A DNA stretch of 64,000 bases, taken from contig NZ_JANUDY010000004.1 in NCBI RefSeq assembly GCF_024809975.1, forward strand, positions 62,001 to 126,000, in the 5' to 3' direction. Position numbers and translations under genes: made by a program. The first letter of the stretch is position 1. Every line of letters begins with the position of its first letter. A model generated the notes under the pieces. The model saw only the letters and a list, made by a program, of their open reading frames with translations. It had not been told where the DNA came from and made no database searches. Of this stretch, positions 37,053-50,702 are shown piece after piece. This stretch comes from Comamonas sp. BIGb0152. Its GTDB lineage: Bacteria; Pseudomonadota; Gammaproteobacteria; Burkholderiales; Burkholderiaceae_C.

Positions 37053-37862
37053 ATGGCCCAGCAGCGCTTGACCTCTCCCCTTGCCAGCAGCGGCGCCCGT
37101 GCGCCCTGGCGCTGGGCCGTGCTGGGCGCCTGCACCGGCGGCCTGGCGGCGCTGGTGCTGTTTGCTCCGGCGCACTGGCTGGCCCAAGGCCTGGCCTGGG
37201 CCAGCCAGGGCCAGCTGCAGCTGCGCGAGCCGCGCGGCACCGTCTGGAACGGCTCGGCCCAATGGGTGTTTACCGGCGGCCAGGCCAGCCGCGACCAGAT
37301 GGCCCTGCCCGGCCGGGTGGACTGGGCCCTGCGCCCGGGCCTGCGCGGCCTCAATATGCGCTGGAATGCCAGCTGCTGCATGGCCACGCCGATGCCCATC
37401 CGCATCCAGCCCCATTGGGGCGGTGCCAGCGTACAACTGGCCACGCATGAGAGCCGCTGGCCGGCCTCCTTGCTGACCGGCCTGGGCACGCCCTGGAACA
37501 CCATCCAGCCCCAGGGCCAGCTGCTGCTCAAAACCCGTGATCTGTCGCTGGCAGTCAATGCCGGGCGGCTGCAAGTCCAGGGCGGCGCTGACCTGGATGT
37601 GATGGCGGTGACCTCGCGCCTGTCCACCATCCAGCCGCTGGGCAGCTACCGGCTGCAACTGCAAGGCGGTGACAGCACCGGCCTGCAACTGTCCACCTTG
37701 GATGGCGCGCTCCAGCTCAAAGGCCAGGGCCAATGGGTGGGCCAGCGCCTGCGTTTTCAGGGAGAAGCCTGGGCCGCCGAAGGGCGTGAGGCCGCTCTCG
37801 CAAATCTATTGACTATGATCGGGCAGCGCAGCGGAAGCCGCGTGCTGCTCTCGGTTGGCTGA
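37053..37862 (+). CDS. gspN: Type II secretion system protein GspN
   Basis: A 269-residue protein with one N-terminal membrane helix (WRWAVLGACTGGLAALVLFA) and a periplasmic beta-rich body (GTVWNGSAQWVF; LAVNAGRLQVQGGADLDV), matching the GspN family. GspN is present in only some T2SS and has no settled role. It starts 14 bp after gspM, and its end overlaps the region where gspD begins. Confidence 0.85.
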   Translation: MAQQRLTSPLASSGARAPWRWAVLGACTGGLAALVLFAPAHWLAQGLAWASQGQLQLREPRGTVWNGSAQWVFTGGQASRDQMALPGRVDWALRPGLRGLNMRWNASCCMATPMPIRIQPHWGGASVQLATHESRWPASLLTGLGTPWNTIQPQGQLLLKTRDLSLAVNAGRLQVQGGADLDVMAVTSRLSTIQPLGSYRLQLQGGDSTGLQLSTLDGALQLKGQGQWVGQRLRFQGEAWAAEGREAALANLLTMIGQRSGSRVLLSVG

Positions 37863-37866
37863 ACAT

Positions 37867-40185
37867 ATGATGCATTACCACTCTCCCATTTATCGATTTG
37901 CGCTGCACTCCATCGCGGCGAGCGTCCTTTTAATGGGCGGCAATGGCGCGGCGCTTGCGCAGACCGCCATCAACACCGGCACGGCCAGTATTCGCCCCGG
38001 CGAGCCGGTGACCTTGAACTTTGCCAATGCCGACATCGAGTCCATCGCGCGCACCATGGCCACCATCACCGGCAAGAGCGTGGTGGTCGATCCGCGCATC
38101 AAGGGCACGATGAACCTGGTGACCGACCGGCCCGTCTCGCCCCAGGCTGCGTTTGAGCAGTTTCTGGCCGCGCTGCGGCTGCAGAACTACACGGTGGTCG
38201 AGGCCGCCGGCCTGTACAAGGTGGTGCCCGAGGCCGATGCCAAGCTCCAGGGCGGCACGGTGCGCATCACCCAGGGCGGCGCGGGTGGCCAGGTCGCCGG
38301 TGGCGGCCAGATCGTCACCCAGATCTTCAAGCTCAACTTCGAGAGCGCCAACAACCTGGTGCCGGTGCTGCGCCCGCTGATCAGCCCCAACAACACCATC
38401 AATGTGAACCCGGGCAACAACTCCCTGGTCATCACCGACTACGCCGACAACCTGCAGCGCCTCTCGCGCATCATCGCGTCGATGGATGTCTCCAACGCCA
38501 GCGATGTGGAAGTGGTGGGGCTGCAGCATGCCGTTGCTACCGATATCGTGCCCCTGCTGCAACGCTTGTTGGAAGGCGGCCAGACCATTGCCAGCAGCGG
38601 CACGGCCACCGCTGGCGCAGCAGCCACAGCGCAGTCCGACAATGCCTACCGCACCTCGGTGCTGGCCGACCCGCGCACCAACAGCATCTTGCTGCGCGCG
38701 GCCAACCCGGCACGCCTGTCGCAGGCCAAGATGCTGATCGGCAAGCTCGACAGCCCCAGCCGAGGCGCCAACGCCTCGGGCAACATCCATGTGGTCTACC
38801 TGCGCAATGCCGATGCCACCGCGCTGGCGACCACCTTGCGCGCGGCCTTGGCTGGCCAGGACAGTAACAGCGCCAGCCCCGCCACCAATTTGTCCAGCGG
38901 CGGCAGCAGCGGTGGGCTCTCCAGTAACACCCGCAGCGGCTCCACCTCGCTGGGCGGCAGCACCAGCGGCACCCTGGGCAGCGGCTCGGGCAGCAGTGCC
39001 AGTGCAGGCGGCCTGGGCTCGGGTACGCGCCTGGGTACCGGCACCTCGCTGGGCAGTTCCGGCGACAGCGGCAGTGCCACCGGCGGCATCATCCAGGCCG
39101 ACACGGCCACCAACTCGCTGATCATCACCGCGCCTGAGCCGCTGTACCGCCAGATCCGCGCCGTCATCGACCAGCTCGACAGCCGCCGCGCGCAAGTGCT
39201 GGTCGAGAGCCTGATTGTCGAAGTCAGCGCCGAGAAAGCCGCGCAGTTTGGCGTGCAGTGGCAAAGCCTGCTGGGCCAGGGCAACAACGTCGTCGGCGTC
39301 ATCGGCAACAACTTCACCGTGGGCGGGGCCAACCTGTTCAACCTGGCCGCTGGCATTGCCAACGGCACCTACAGCACCCTGCCCAGCGCCGGCATGAATG
39401 CAGGCCTGGCCTTCAAGCACAACGGCGAATACGTGCTGGGCGCGCTGGCCAACCTGCTGCAGTCCAATGCCGACGGCAATGTGCTTGCCACCCCCAACCT
39501 GCTGACCCTGGACAACCAGGAAGCGCAGATCCTGGTCGGCCAGAACGTGCCCTTTGTCACCGGCTCCTACGCCAACAGCGCCGGCAACAACTCCGTCAAC
39601 CCCTTCACCACGGTGGAGCGCAAGGATGTGGGCCTGACCTTGCGGGTGCGCCCGCAGATCAATGCCAATGGCACCGTCAAGCTGACCATTTACCAAGAGA
39701 CCTCCAACGTGCTCGACGGCACCACGACTAATGCCAATGGCCCCACCACCAACAAGCGCTCGATTGAATCGACCGTGCTGGTGGACGACGGCTCGGTCAT
39801 CGTGATCGGTGGCCTGCTGCAAGACCAGTACTCCGGCTCGGTGCAGAAAGTGCCCTACCTGGGCGATATCCCCGGCATTGGCGCGCTGTTCCGCAGCGAT
39901 ACGCGCTCGCGCAAAAAGACCAACCTGATGGTCTTCCTGCGCCCCGTGGTGATGCGCGATGCCGCTGCCACCCAGCAGGTGAGCATGGACCGCTACGAGC
40001 TGATGCGCGGCGCACAGATCGCCGCCCAGCCCGAGCAAAGCAGCCGCGTGCCGATCAACGACTCGTCCATCATCACGCCGCTGGGCCAGCAGGTATCGGG
40101 TACGCCACTGGGCTACTCCGAAACCCCGGTGCTGGAGTCGCGACCCCTGACCGTGACGCCGCAAGGCATGCGCTTCGAGCCCTGA
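37867..40185 (+). CDS. gspD: Type II secretion system secretin GspD
   Basis: A 772-residue outer-membrane secretin. After a signal peptide ending near ALA-QT come N0 (VTLNFANADIESIARTMATI), N1-N3 repeats (VVGLQHAVATDIVPLLQRLL; VVYLRNADATALATTLRAAL), then the secretin domain (ANLLQSNADGNVLATPNLLT; VDDGSVIVIGGLLQD; VPYLGDIPGIGALFRS). Between N3 strands, about residues 337-409, there is a 70-residue Gly/Ser/Thr-rich insert. The ATG at 37867 is chosen over a TTG four codons earlier. It follows gspN directly. Confidence 0.95.
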   Translation: MMHYHSPIYRFALHSIAASVLLMGGNGAALAQTAINTGTASIRPGEPVTLNFANADIESIARTMATITGKSVVVDPRIKGTMNLVTDRPVSPQAAFEQFLAALRLQNYTVVEAAGLYKVVPEADAKLQGGTVRITQGGAGGQVAGGGQIVTQIFKLNFESANNLVPVLRPLISPNNTINVNPGNNSLVITDYADNLQRLSRIIASMDVSNASDVEVVGLQHAVATDIVPLLQRLLEGGQTIASSGTATAGAAATAQSDNAYRTSVLADPRTNSILLRAANPARLSQAKMLIGKLDSPSRGANASGNIHVVYLRNADATALATTLRAALAGQDSNSASPATNLSSGGSSGGLSSNTRSGSTSLGGSTSGTLGSGSGSSASAGGLGSGTRLGTGTSLGSSGDSGSATGGIIQADTATNSLIITAPEPLYRQIRAVIDQLDSRRAQVLVESLIVEVSAEKAAQFGVQWQSLLGQGNNVVGVIGNNFTVGGANLFNLAAGIANGTYSTLPSAGMNAGLAFKHNGEYVLGALANLLQSNADGNVLATPNLLTLDNQEAQILVGQNVPFVTGSYANSAGNNSVNPFTTVERKDVGLTLRVRPQINANGTVKLTIYQETSNVLDGTTTNANGPTTNKRSIESTVLVDDGSVIVIGGLLQDQYSGSVQKVPYLGDIPGIGALFRSDTRSRKKTNLMVFLRPVVMRDAAATQQVSMDRYELMRGAQIAAQPEQSSRVPINDSSIITPLGQQVSGTPLGYSETPVLESRPLTVTPQGMRFEP

Positions 40186-40209
40186 TAGCGCCCAGAGAGA
40201 CAGGATCCC

Positions 40210-41571
<1,362 letters not shown>

Positions 41572-41584
41572 CAGTAATTCGCCG

Positions 41585-41620
41585 AATACCCTGGTGGCGC
41601 CGCCCGCGCCAACGGGTATT
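41585..41620 (+). terminator. Hairpin after gspE
   Basis: Outer stem AATACCC / GGGTATT with inner TGGCGC / GCGCCA just after the gspE stop. No U-run follows, so termination would be partial or factor-dependent. Confidence 0.4.
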
Positions 41621-41642
41621 GGCGATTTGACACAATCGCCCC

Positions 41643-41924
41643 ATGTTGGAATCGCTCAATACCCTCGTCGCGCCCTATGGCGGCATGTTGTTTCTCTGGC
41701 TCACCGTCTTGGCCATCGCCAGCCTGGCGGTGCTGCGCCACTTTCAGCCGCGCATGCCCACCGCGCTGCTGCGCAGGCTGATGCGCATCGCCGGCCTGAT
41801 GGCGCTGGGTATCTCCTGGTTTGCGATGCAGCAAGGCGAGCACTACCTGGCCACTGCGCTGCTGGTGCTGCTCTGGGGCATTCTGGTGGGGATCAGCTGC
41901 GCGCGGGAGATTCGGCGGCGCTGA
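41643..41924 (+). CDS. Small membrane protein, unknown function
   Basis: A 93-residue protein with three predicted membrane helices (about 14-32, 46-62 and 69-86), rich in Leu/Ala with a basic C-terminus EIRRR. No family recognised. It follows gspE after a hairpin, on the same strand, and could be read through from the gsp cluster, but nothing ties it to secretion. Confidence 0.6.
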   Translation: MLESLNTLVAPYGGMLFLWLTVLAIASLAVLRHFQPRMPTALLRRLMRIAGLMALGISWFAMQQGEHYLATALLVLLWGILVGISCAREIRRR

Positions 41925-42033
41925 GAACCTGTTTATACGGCCCCGGTTCATCGGCAAAAACAGGGCGCTGGCCGCCCTCTGCCCGCCATAACCACAGTCA
42001 GCAAAGGATATTTGCCTAGGCAAGAATGTCCGC

Positions 42034-43050
<1,017 letters not shown>

Positions 43051-43144
43051 ACACAGGCGCTAACCAGCGCCTTTCCCCCGGATCGGCGCCCTTTTTTCAG
43101 CAAAAGCGACGCCGATCCCATCCCACCCAGGCTATGCTTGCGCC

Positions 43145-43714
43145 ATGTCTGTCCCCTATAGAACCACCCTGCCAGCGGCACTGACGGCCTGCAGCTTGCT
43201 GGCCGGCTGCATGCAGCAGCCCCCCGACGATCCCCCCCCACCCACGCCCCAGGCCCAGGAGGCCGCGCCGGCTGTGGCCCCGCCTACGTCTGCCGCGCAG
43301 CCCCAGCCCAGCGCCCGCAGCGAAGACCCGGCCTTGGCCGCGCACATGCAAACGCCCGAGTTCCGCCGCGAGTACCGCACCAAGCAAGAGCAGCTGCAGG
43401 TCGAGGCCGACGTGCAAGAGAGCGCTGCCTGGCTGGGCAGCACCGGTCTCAGCGATGCGCAAGAGCGCGCGGTTCCTCGCTATATCCGCATGGAGCTGGG
43501 CCAATCGCTGGGCAGCACCGACCCGGTACGCGCCGATGACCTGCAGTACATGGGCCAGTTTGCCGAGTTGGATGGCACCGTCTACTACTGGCGCATTCCC
43601 GACAAGGCCCATGCCCATGGCGACACCCATGCCGGCCCGGCCTATGTCTATATCCGCAAGGATGGCGGCGGGGTGTTCTACACCGACTGGGGCAACCGCA
43701 CCCCACCGGGTTAG
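43145..43714 (+). CDS. Putative lipoprotein, unknown function
   Basis: A 189-residue protein with a lipoprotein signal ending at LLAGC (Cys22) and a Pro/Ala-rich linker (residues 25-60), followed by a small domain with VYYWRIPDKAHAHGDTHAG and YVYIRKDGGG. No family recognised. The histidine cluster HAHGDTH near the end is notable but unexplained. Confidence 0.7.
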   Translation: MSVPYRTTLPAALTACSLLAGCMQQPPDDPPPPTPQAQEAAPAVAPPTSAAQPQPSARSEDPALAAHMQTPEFRREYRTKQEQLQVEADVQESAAWLGSTGLSDAQERAVPRYIRMELGQSLGSTDPVRADDLQYMGQFAELDGTVYYWRIPDKAHAHGDTHAGPAYVYIRKDGGGVFYTDWGNRTPPG

Positions 43715-43816
43715 CCAAAGCGCCACTACCCGTGTGTACAGGCGTTTGCCGGAATAACGCCTATTCCGCCTGCGCCTGCAGGCTGCTTTGATAATGGCCA
43801 GCGGAGACACCACAGC

Positions 43817-45151
43817 ATGAGCAACACACCCCAAGCAGCGCTGGCCGATCCCCGGCGCGATCCCCAGCAGTTTCTTCTGGACCTGTACCGCAGCGCCGTG
43901 CTGCGCGCGCAGCCGCTGCACAGCCTGGCGCAGTACCTGCCCAAGCCGCCCAAAGGGCGAACGGTGGTGCTGGGCGCTGGCAAGGCCGGCGGCTCCATGG
44001 CCCAGGCGCTCGAAGCCTTGTGGCCACAGGACGCGCCGCTATCAGGCCTGGTCGTTACGCGTTACGACCATATTCCGCCGCGCCCCCAAGGGCTGGCCCA
44101 GCGCCTGGAGGTGGTGGAGGCCGCGCACCCCGTGCCCGATGCCGCTTGCCTGGCCGCTGCCGAACGTATATTGGCGCTGACCGAAGGGTTGACGGCCGAC
44201 GATCTGGTGCTCTGCCTCATCTCCGGCGGCGGATCGGCCCTGCTGACCTTGCCCGCCGAAGGCATGGACCTGCAGGAAAAGCAGCGCATCAACCAGGCCC
44301 TGCTAGAGAGCGGCGCCGCCATCGGCGAGATGAACTGCGTGCGCAAGCACCTCTCGCGCATCAAGGGCGGCCGCCTGGCCGCTGCCTGCCACCCGGCCCA
44401 GGTGGTGACCCTGACCATCAGCGATGTGCCTGGCGACGATCCCTCGGTCATCGCCAGCGGCCCCACGGTGCCTGATGCATCGACCTGTGCCGATGCGCTG
44501 GCCGTGCTGAACCGTTACCAGATCAGCGTGCCGGACAGCGTGCGCGCCGCGCTGGAAGACGGCCGGCTGGAGACGCCCAAGCCCGGCGACCCGCGCTTTG
44601 CCGGCCATGAAGTTCACCTGATCGCCACGCCCCAGCAGTCGCTGGACGCCGCAGCCGCGGCCGCACGCGCGGCCGGTATCGCCGCCTATGTGCTGTCGGA
44701 TGAGATCGAGGGCGAGTCGCGTGACGTCGGCAAGGTGCATGCCGCGCTGGCGCGTGCCGTTGCCCGCCATGGCGCGCCGTTTGCCAAGCCCTGCGTCATC
44801 CTCTCGGGCGGCGAGACGACCGTTACCATCCGCCCACGCCAGCCAGGTGCCGCCAAGGGGCGTGGCGGCCGCGCCGGCGAGTTCTGCATGGGCCTGGCGC
44901 AGGCCTTGCAGGGCCAGGGCAATGTCTGGGCGCTGGCGGCCGATACCGATGGTATCGATGGTGTGGAAGACAATGCCGGCGCCCGCGTGGCACCCGACAC
45001 CCTGCAACGCGCGGCCAACCAGCATCTGAGGCTGAGCGAGCACCTGGACCGCAACGATGCCTATGGGTTTTTCGGGGCGCTGGAGGACCTGGTGGTCACC
45101 GGGCCCACGCACACCAACGTCAACGATTTCCGCGCCATCCTGGTGCTGTGA
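43817..45151 (+). CDS. ttuD: Glycerate 2-kinase (MOFRL family; TtuD/GckA)
   Basis: A 444-residue enzyme phosphorylating D-glycerate to 2-phosphoglycerate; older annotations call it hydroxypyruvate reductase. The N-terminal DUF4147 domain shows VVLGAGKAGGSMAQAL, CLISGGGSALLTLP and MNCVRKHLSRIKGG; the C-terminal MOFRL domain shows CVILSGGETTVTI and ALAADTDGIDG. It converges on the LysR gene and, with the gcl operon beyond it, completes the glycerate pathway from glyoxylate to central metabolism. Confidence 0.92.
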   Translation: MSNTPQAALADPRRDPQQFLLDLYRSAVLRAQPLHSLAQYLPKPPKGRTVVLGAGKAGGSMAQALEALWPQDAPLSGLVVTRYDHIPPRPQGLAQRLEVVEAAHPVPDAACLAAAERILALTEGLTADDLVLCLISGGGSALLTLPAEGMDLQEKQRINQALLESGAAIGEMNCVRKHLSRIKGGRLAAACHPAQVVTLTISDVPGDDPSVIASGPTVPDASTCADALAVLNRYQISVPDSVRAALEDGRLETPKPGDPRFAGHEVHLIATPQQSLDAAAAAARAAGIAAYVLSDEIEGESRDVGKVHAALARAVARHGAPFAKPCVILSGGETTVTIRPRQPGAAKGRGGRAGEFCMGLAQALQGQGNVWALAADTDGIDGVEDNAGARVAPDTLQRAANQHLRLSEHLDRNDAYGFFGALEDLVVTGPTHTNVNDFRAILVL

Positions 45152-45176
45152 TGTTGGCTGCCTGCCCCGGCCGCCC

Positions 45177-46094
45177 CTATCCCCCTTGGTGCAGACTCTC
45201 CCACCAAGCGGTGTCAAAGCTGCCTTGCAAAAACGCAATAAAGGACTGCACCTTTTGCGGCACCAAGCGCGGCGAGGGGTAGACCGCATGGATCTCCTGC
45301 TCGGGCAGACGGCAGGTCTTGAGCACCTCGACCACGCGGCCCGCCTTGAGCGATTCATGCGCCACATAGCGCGGCAGTGCGGCCACGCCCATGTGCGAAC
45401 GCGCAGCGGCCAGCAAGGCCGACAGGTTGTTGGAACGCAGCCGCCCCGTCACGGGCACCGACACCGACTCGCCACTGGCGTTGCGCAGCCGCCAGACATC
45501 GTTGCCCTGCACGCTGCTGTAGATCAGCGCGGAATGCTCTTTCAGATCAGACGGCCTGCGGGGGGTGCCCTGCTTGCGCAGGTAGGCGGGTGATGCCACC
45601 AGCACCCAGGGATTGACGCCCAGCATGCGTGCGCCCAGCGATGAATCGGCCAGTTTGCCCAGGCGCAGCGCCACATCAATGCCCTGGGCCACCAGGTCGG
45701 TGTAGCGGTCCTCAAAGCTCAGGTCCACCTGCACCTGCGGGTTGTGCTTCATGAACTCCATGGCCAGCGGAATCAGCACGCGCCGCCCAAACGCCACCGA
45801 GCTGCCAATGCGCAGCTGGCCTTGCACCTGCGTTTGCCGCACCTGCACGACCTTGTCCGCATCGGCCACATCGCTGACGATGCACTTGCATTTTTCGTAG
45901 TACAGCGCACCCGGCTCGGTCAGGCTCACGCCACGCGTATTGCGGTTAAGCAGCCGCACTTTGAGCCGCGCCTCCATCGCCGCCACCTGCTTGGTCACCG
46001 TGGGCTGGGTGGTCGAGAACTCCTGCGCCACCTTGGTGAAGCTGCCCGTTTCCACCACGCGCACAAACATGTGCATGGCATCGAGTCGGTCCAT
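45177..46094 (-). CDS. LysR-family transcriptional regulator of the glyoxylate operon
   Basis: A 305-residue LysR regulator: winged HTH at 1-62 (MFVRVVETGSFTKVAQEFST; TVTKQVAAMEARLKVRLLNR) and a type 2 periplasmic-binding-like effector domain (GQLRIGSSVAFGRRVLIPLA). It is divergent from gcl with a T-N11-A palindrome in the gap, so it very likely controls gcl-hyi-glxR. The effector is unknown; glyoxylate or a purine-breakdown intermediate are plausible. Confidence 0.88.
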   Translation of the reverse strand: MDRLDAMHMFVRVVETGSFTKVAQEFSTTQPTVTKQVAAMEARLKVRLLNRNTRGVSLTEPGALYYEKCKCIVSDVADADKVVQVRQTQVQGQLRIGSSVAFGRRVLIPLAMEFMKHNPQVQVDLSFEDRYTDLVAQGIDVALRLGKLADSSLGARMLGVNPWVLVASPAYLRKQGTPRRPSDLKEHSALIYSSVQGNDVWRLRNASGESVSVPVTGRLRSNNLSALLAAARSHMGVAALPRYVAHESLKAGRVVEVLKTCRLPEQEIHAVYPSPRLVPQKVQSFIAFLQGSFDTAWWESLHQGG

Positions 46095-46200
46095 GGTTTT
46101 GTCTCCTGGAAATGTCGTGCATGGATTGCGCGCAATGCCTCAGGCAATTCTGAATCGACGATACGCAGGGCGCGGCGATCTAAGCAGAACACATTTATCC

Positions 46201-46215
46201 ATTCCTGGGCGGAAT
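46201..46215. promoter_or_regulatory. LysR-type binding box upstream of gcl
   Basis: ATTCC-TGGGC-GGAAT is a perfect 5-bp inverted repeat with the T-N11-A geometry of LysR recognition sites, 78 bp before the gcl ATG and 107 bp before the LysR start. Confidence 0.55.
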
Positions 46216-46292
46216 AAATTTTATGGTCTGCCTGCGCCTTCCAGCAAGGGCTTGTCTTCCCTACAGTGAATTCCAACTGTAAAGGAGACCCC

Positions 46293-48083
<1,791 letters not shown>

Positions 48084-48111
48084 TCGTTCCCTTTTTTATT
48101 GGAGATACACC

Positions 48112-48915
48112 ATGCCCCGTTTTGCTGCCAACCTCAGCATGCTGTTTACCGAAGTGCCGTTTCTCGATCGCTTTGAGCGCGCCGCCCAAGCCGGCTTTGA
48201 GGCCGTGGAGTTTCTGTTTCCTTATGCCTACCCGGTCGAAGACATCCAGCAGCAGCTTGATGCCACCGGCCTGCAGATCGTGTTGCACAACCTGCCTGCG
48301 GGCGACTGGGATGCGGGCGAGCGCGGCATCGCCTGCGACCCCAGCCGGGTGGACGAGTTCCGCGCTGGCGTGGCCCAGGCGGTGACCTATGCCCACGCGC
48401 TGGGCGTGCCCCAGCTCAACTGCCTGGTGGGCAAGGCGCCCGCTGGCGTGGATGCCGCCACCCTGCGCCGCACCTTGGTGGACAACCTGCGCTTTGCCGC
48501 AGCGGCGCTCAAGATGGCCAAGCTGCGCCTGCTGATCGAGCCCATCAATGCCTTCGACATTCCCGGCTTCTACCTGAACCGAACAGACCAGGCGCTGGAC
48601 ATATTGGATGAAGTGGACGCCGCCAATGCCTTTGTGCAGTACGACATCTACCATGCCCAGCGCACGGAAGGCGAGCTGGCCGCCACCTTGCAAAAGCACC
48701 TGGCCCGCATCGGCCACGTGCAGCTGGCCGACAACCCGGGCCGCCACGAGCCAGGATCGGGCGAAATCAACTACCCCTTTCTGTTCGCGCACCTGGACCG
48801 CATTGGCTACAGCGGCTGGGTGGGCTGCGAATACAAGCCGGCCAAGGACACGGCATCCGGGCTGCACTGGATCGAGACCGTGGCGGGCCAGAAAAGGGCT
48901 GCAGCCACCGCTTGA
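48112..48915 (+). CDS. hyi: Hydroxypyruvate isomerase
   Basis: A 267-residue TIM-barrel isomerase interconverting hydroxypyruvate and tartronate semialdehyde. Start MPRFAANLSMLFTEVPF, metal/active-site Glu in LLIEPINAFDIPGFYL and VGCEYKPAKDT near the end match Hyi. GGAG lies eight bases before the ATG. It sits 28 bp after gcl in the same operon. Confidence 0.95.
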   Translation: MPRFAANLSMLFTEVPFLDRFERAAQAGFEAVEFLFPYAYPVEDIQQQLDATGLQIVLHNLPAGDWDAGERGIACDPSRVDEFRAGVAQAVTYAHALGVPQLNCLVGKAPAGVDAATLRRTLVDNLRFAAAALKMAKLRLLIEPINAFDIPGFYLNRTDQALDILDEVDAANAFVQYDIYHAQRTEGELAATLQKHLARIGHVQLADNPGRHEPGSGEINYPFLFAHLDRIGYSGWVGCEYKPAKDTASGLHWIETVAGQKRAAATA

Positions 48916-48970
48916 TCCGCGCACGGCACGCACAAACATCGCTCATTCAGAAAACCAAGGAGATCTCTTC

Positions 48971-49885
48971 ATGCATGCAACGCCCCTCAAACTGGGATTC
49001 ATTGGCCTGGGCATCATGGGCGCGCCCATGTGCAGCCACCTGATCGCCGCCGGCCACCAGCTCTTCGTCAATACCCGCGGCAAGCTGCCAGCCCATATCG
49101 CCGAGAGCAGCGCCACCCAGTGCACATCAGTGCGCGGCGTGGCCGAGCGGGCCGACATTATTTTTGTGATGGTGCCCGACACACCCGATGTCGAGACCGT
49201 GCTGTTTGCGCCCGACGGGCTGGCAGCCGGCCTCAAGGGCAGCAGCGGCAAGATCGTGGTGGATATGTCGTCCATCTCGCCGGTCGCTACCAAGGACTTT
49301 GCCAAACGCATCAATGCGCTGGGTGCCCAGTACCTGGATGCGCCGGTATCGGGCGGCGAAGTGGGTGCCAAGAACGCCAGCCTGTCCATCATGGTGGGCG
49401 GGCCGGAGGCGGCGTTTGAGCGGGTCAGGCCGCTGTTCGAGACGCTGGGCAAGAACATCACCCTGGTAGGGGGCAATGGCGATGGCCAGACTGCCAAGGT
49501 TGCCAACCAGATCATCGTGGCGCTGAACATCGAGGCGGTGGCCGAGGCCCTGCTGTTTGCCTCGCGCGCAGGGGCCGATCCGGCGCGGGTGCGCCAAGCG
49601 CTGCTGGGCGGCTTTGCGTCGTCCAAAATTCTGGAAGTGCATGCCGAACGCATGATCAAGCGAACTTTTGAGCCGGGATTCCGCATCGCGCTGCACCAAA
49701 AAGACCTGAGCTTGGCGCTGTCCAGTGCGCGCCAACTCGGCGTGTCCCTGCCCAACACCGCCCAGACGCAGGAGCTGTTCAACAGCTGCGTGGCCCATGG
49801 CGGTGCGGGCTGGGACCACTCCGGCCTGGTGCGTGCGCTGGAGATCCAGGCGAATTTCGAGATCGGGCAACAAGCCCCCGCTTAA
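48971..49885 (+). CDS. glxR: 2-hydroxy-3-oxopropionate (tartronate semialdehyde) reductase
   Basis: A 304-residue beta-hydroxyacid dehydrogenase reducing tartronate semialdehyde to D-glycerate. The dinucleotide fold is KLGFIGLGIMGAPMCSHL, the substrate-binding loop DAPVSGGEVGAKNASL, and the catalytic Lys lies in GQTAKVANQIIV. AAGGAG precedes the ATG at 48971. Third gene of the operon; its product is the substrate of the kinase at 43817-45151. Confidence 0.94.
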   Translation: MHATPLKLGFIGLGIMGAPMCSHLIAAGHQLFVNTRGKLPAHIAESSATQCTSVRGVAERADIIFVMVPDTPDVETVLFAPDGLAAGLKGSSGKIVVDMSSISPVATKDFAKRINALGAQYLDAPVSGGEVGAKNASLSIMVGGPEAAFERVRPLFETLGKNITLVGGNGDGQTAKVANQIIVALNIEAVAEALLFASRAGADPARVRQALLGGFASSKILEVHAERMIKRTFEPGFRIALHQKDLSLALSSARQLGVSLPNTAQTQELFNSCVAHGGAGWDHSGLVRALEIQANFEIGQQAPA

Positions 49886-49923
49886 GCCTGTTGCAGGCCG
49901 GGCAGACCGGCTATGCTTGCGCG

Positions 49924-50622
49924 ATGTCCCGCCCTGCCCGCCTGCTCCAACTGCTCGATCTGCTGCGCCGCGCGCGCCAGCCACAAACCGGCCCGGCGCT
50001 GGCCCAGACCCTGAAGGTGAGTCTGCGCACCGTCTACCGCGACATTGCCAGCCTGCGCGAGCAAGGCGCGGCCATCGAGGGCGATCCGGGTATTGGTTTT
50101 GAGATGCGGCCCGGCTTTTTGCTGCCACCGTTGATGTTCAATGCCGATGAGCTGGAAGCCCTGCTGCTGGGCGCGCGCTGGGCCAGCCTGCAGGCCGACC
50201 CGCAGCTGGCCAGTGCCGCCAGCGCCGCGATGGACCGTATCCGCAGCGCCTTGCCGCTGGAGCTGCGTATTGCGGTGGACACCAGCGGCCTGATGGTCCC
50301 CGACATGCAGCCCGCCACCCCGACCGAGCCCTGGCAGACGGCGCTGCGCCGTGCCATCCGCGCCGAGCACAAGGTGGTACTGCACTATCAGGACCAGCAC
50401 GGCCGCCTGACCGAGCGCCTGGTCTGGCCCTTTGCGATGGCCTATTTCGACCGCAGCCGGGTCGTGTCCGCCTGGTGTGAGCTGCGCCAGGGCTTTCGCC
50501 ACTTTCGCGCCGACCGGGTGCATGCGATGCAGGAGCTGCAGGAGCGCTACCCGCAAAGCCGCCACAGCCTGATCCAGCGTTGGCTGGCGGAGACAGGCTT
50601 CAGCTTGAGTGGCTGGTCGTAG
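49924..50622 (+). CDS. WYL-domain transcriptional regulator (YafY-like)
   Basis: A 232-residue regulator with an N-terminal HTH_11 domain (ARLLQLLDLLRRAR; VSLRTVYRDIASLREQG) and a central WYL-type ligand domain (AIRAEHKVVLHYQDQHG; RLVWPFAMAYFDRSR). Members regulate neighbouring genes in response to small ligands. The glutathione S-transferase gene starts 80 bp downstream in the same direction, a common pairing. Confidence 0.85.
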   Translation: MSRPARLLQLLDLLRRARQPQTGPALAQTLKVSLRTVYRDIASLREQGAAIEGDPGIGFEMRPGFLLPPLMFNADELEALLLGARWASLQADPQLASAASAAMDRIRSALPLELRIAVDTSGLMVPDMQPATPTEPWQTALRRAIRAEHKVVLHYQDQHGRLTERLVWPFAMAYFDRSRVVSAWCELRQGFRHFRADRVHAMQELQERYPQSRHSLIQRWLAETGFSLSGWS

Positions 50623-50702
50623 GCTGCTGACAGTTTCTGTCAGCCCCTCTGTCTAACCTGCAAGGCATGGCGACTTTGCCAAGCCCTGAACAGGAAGATG
50701 AC

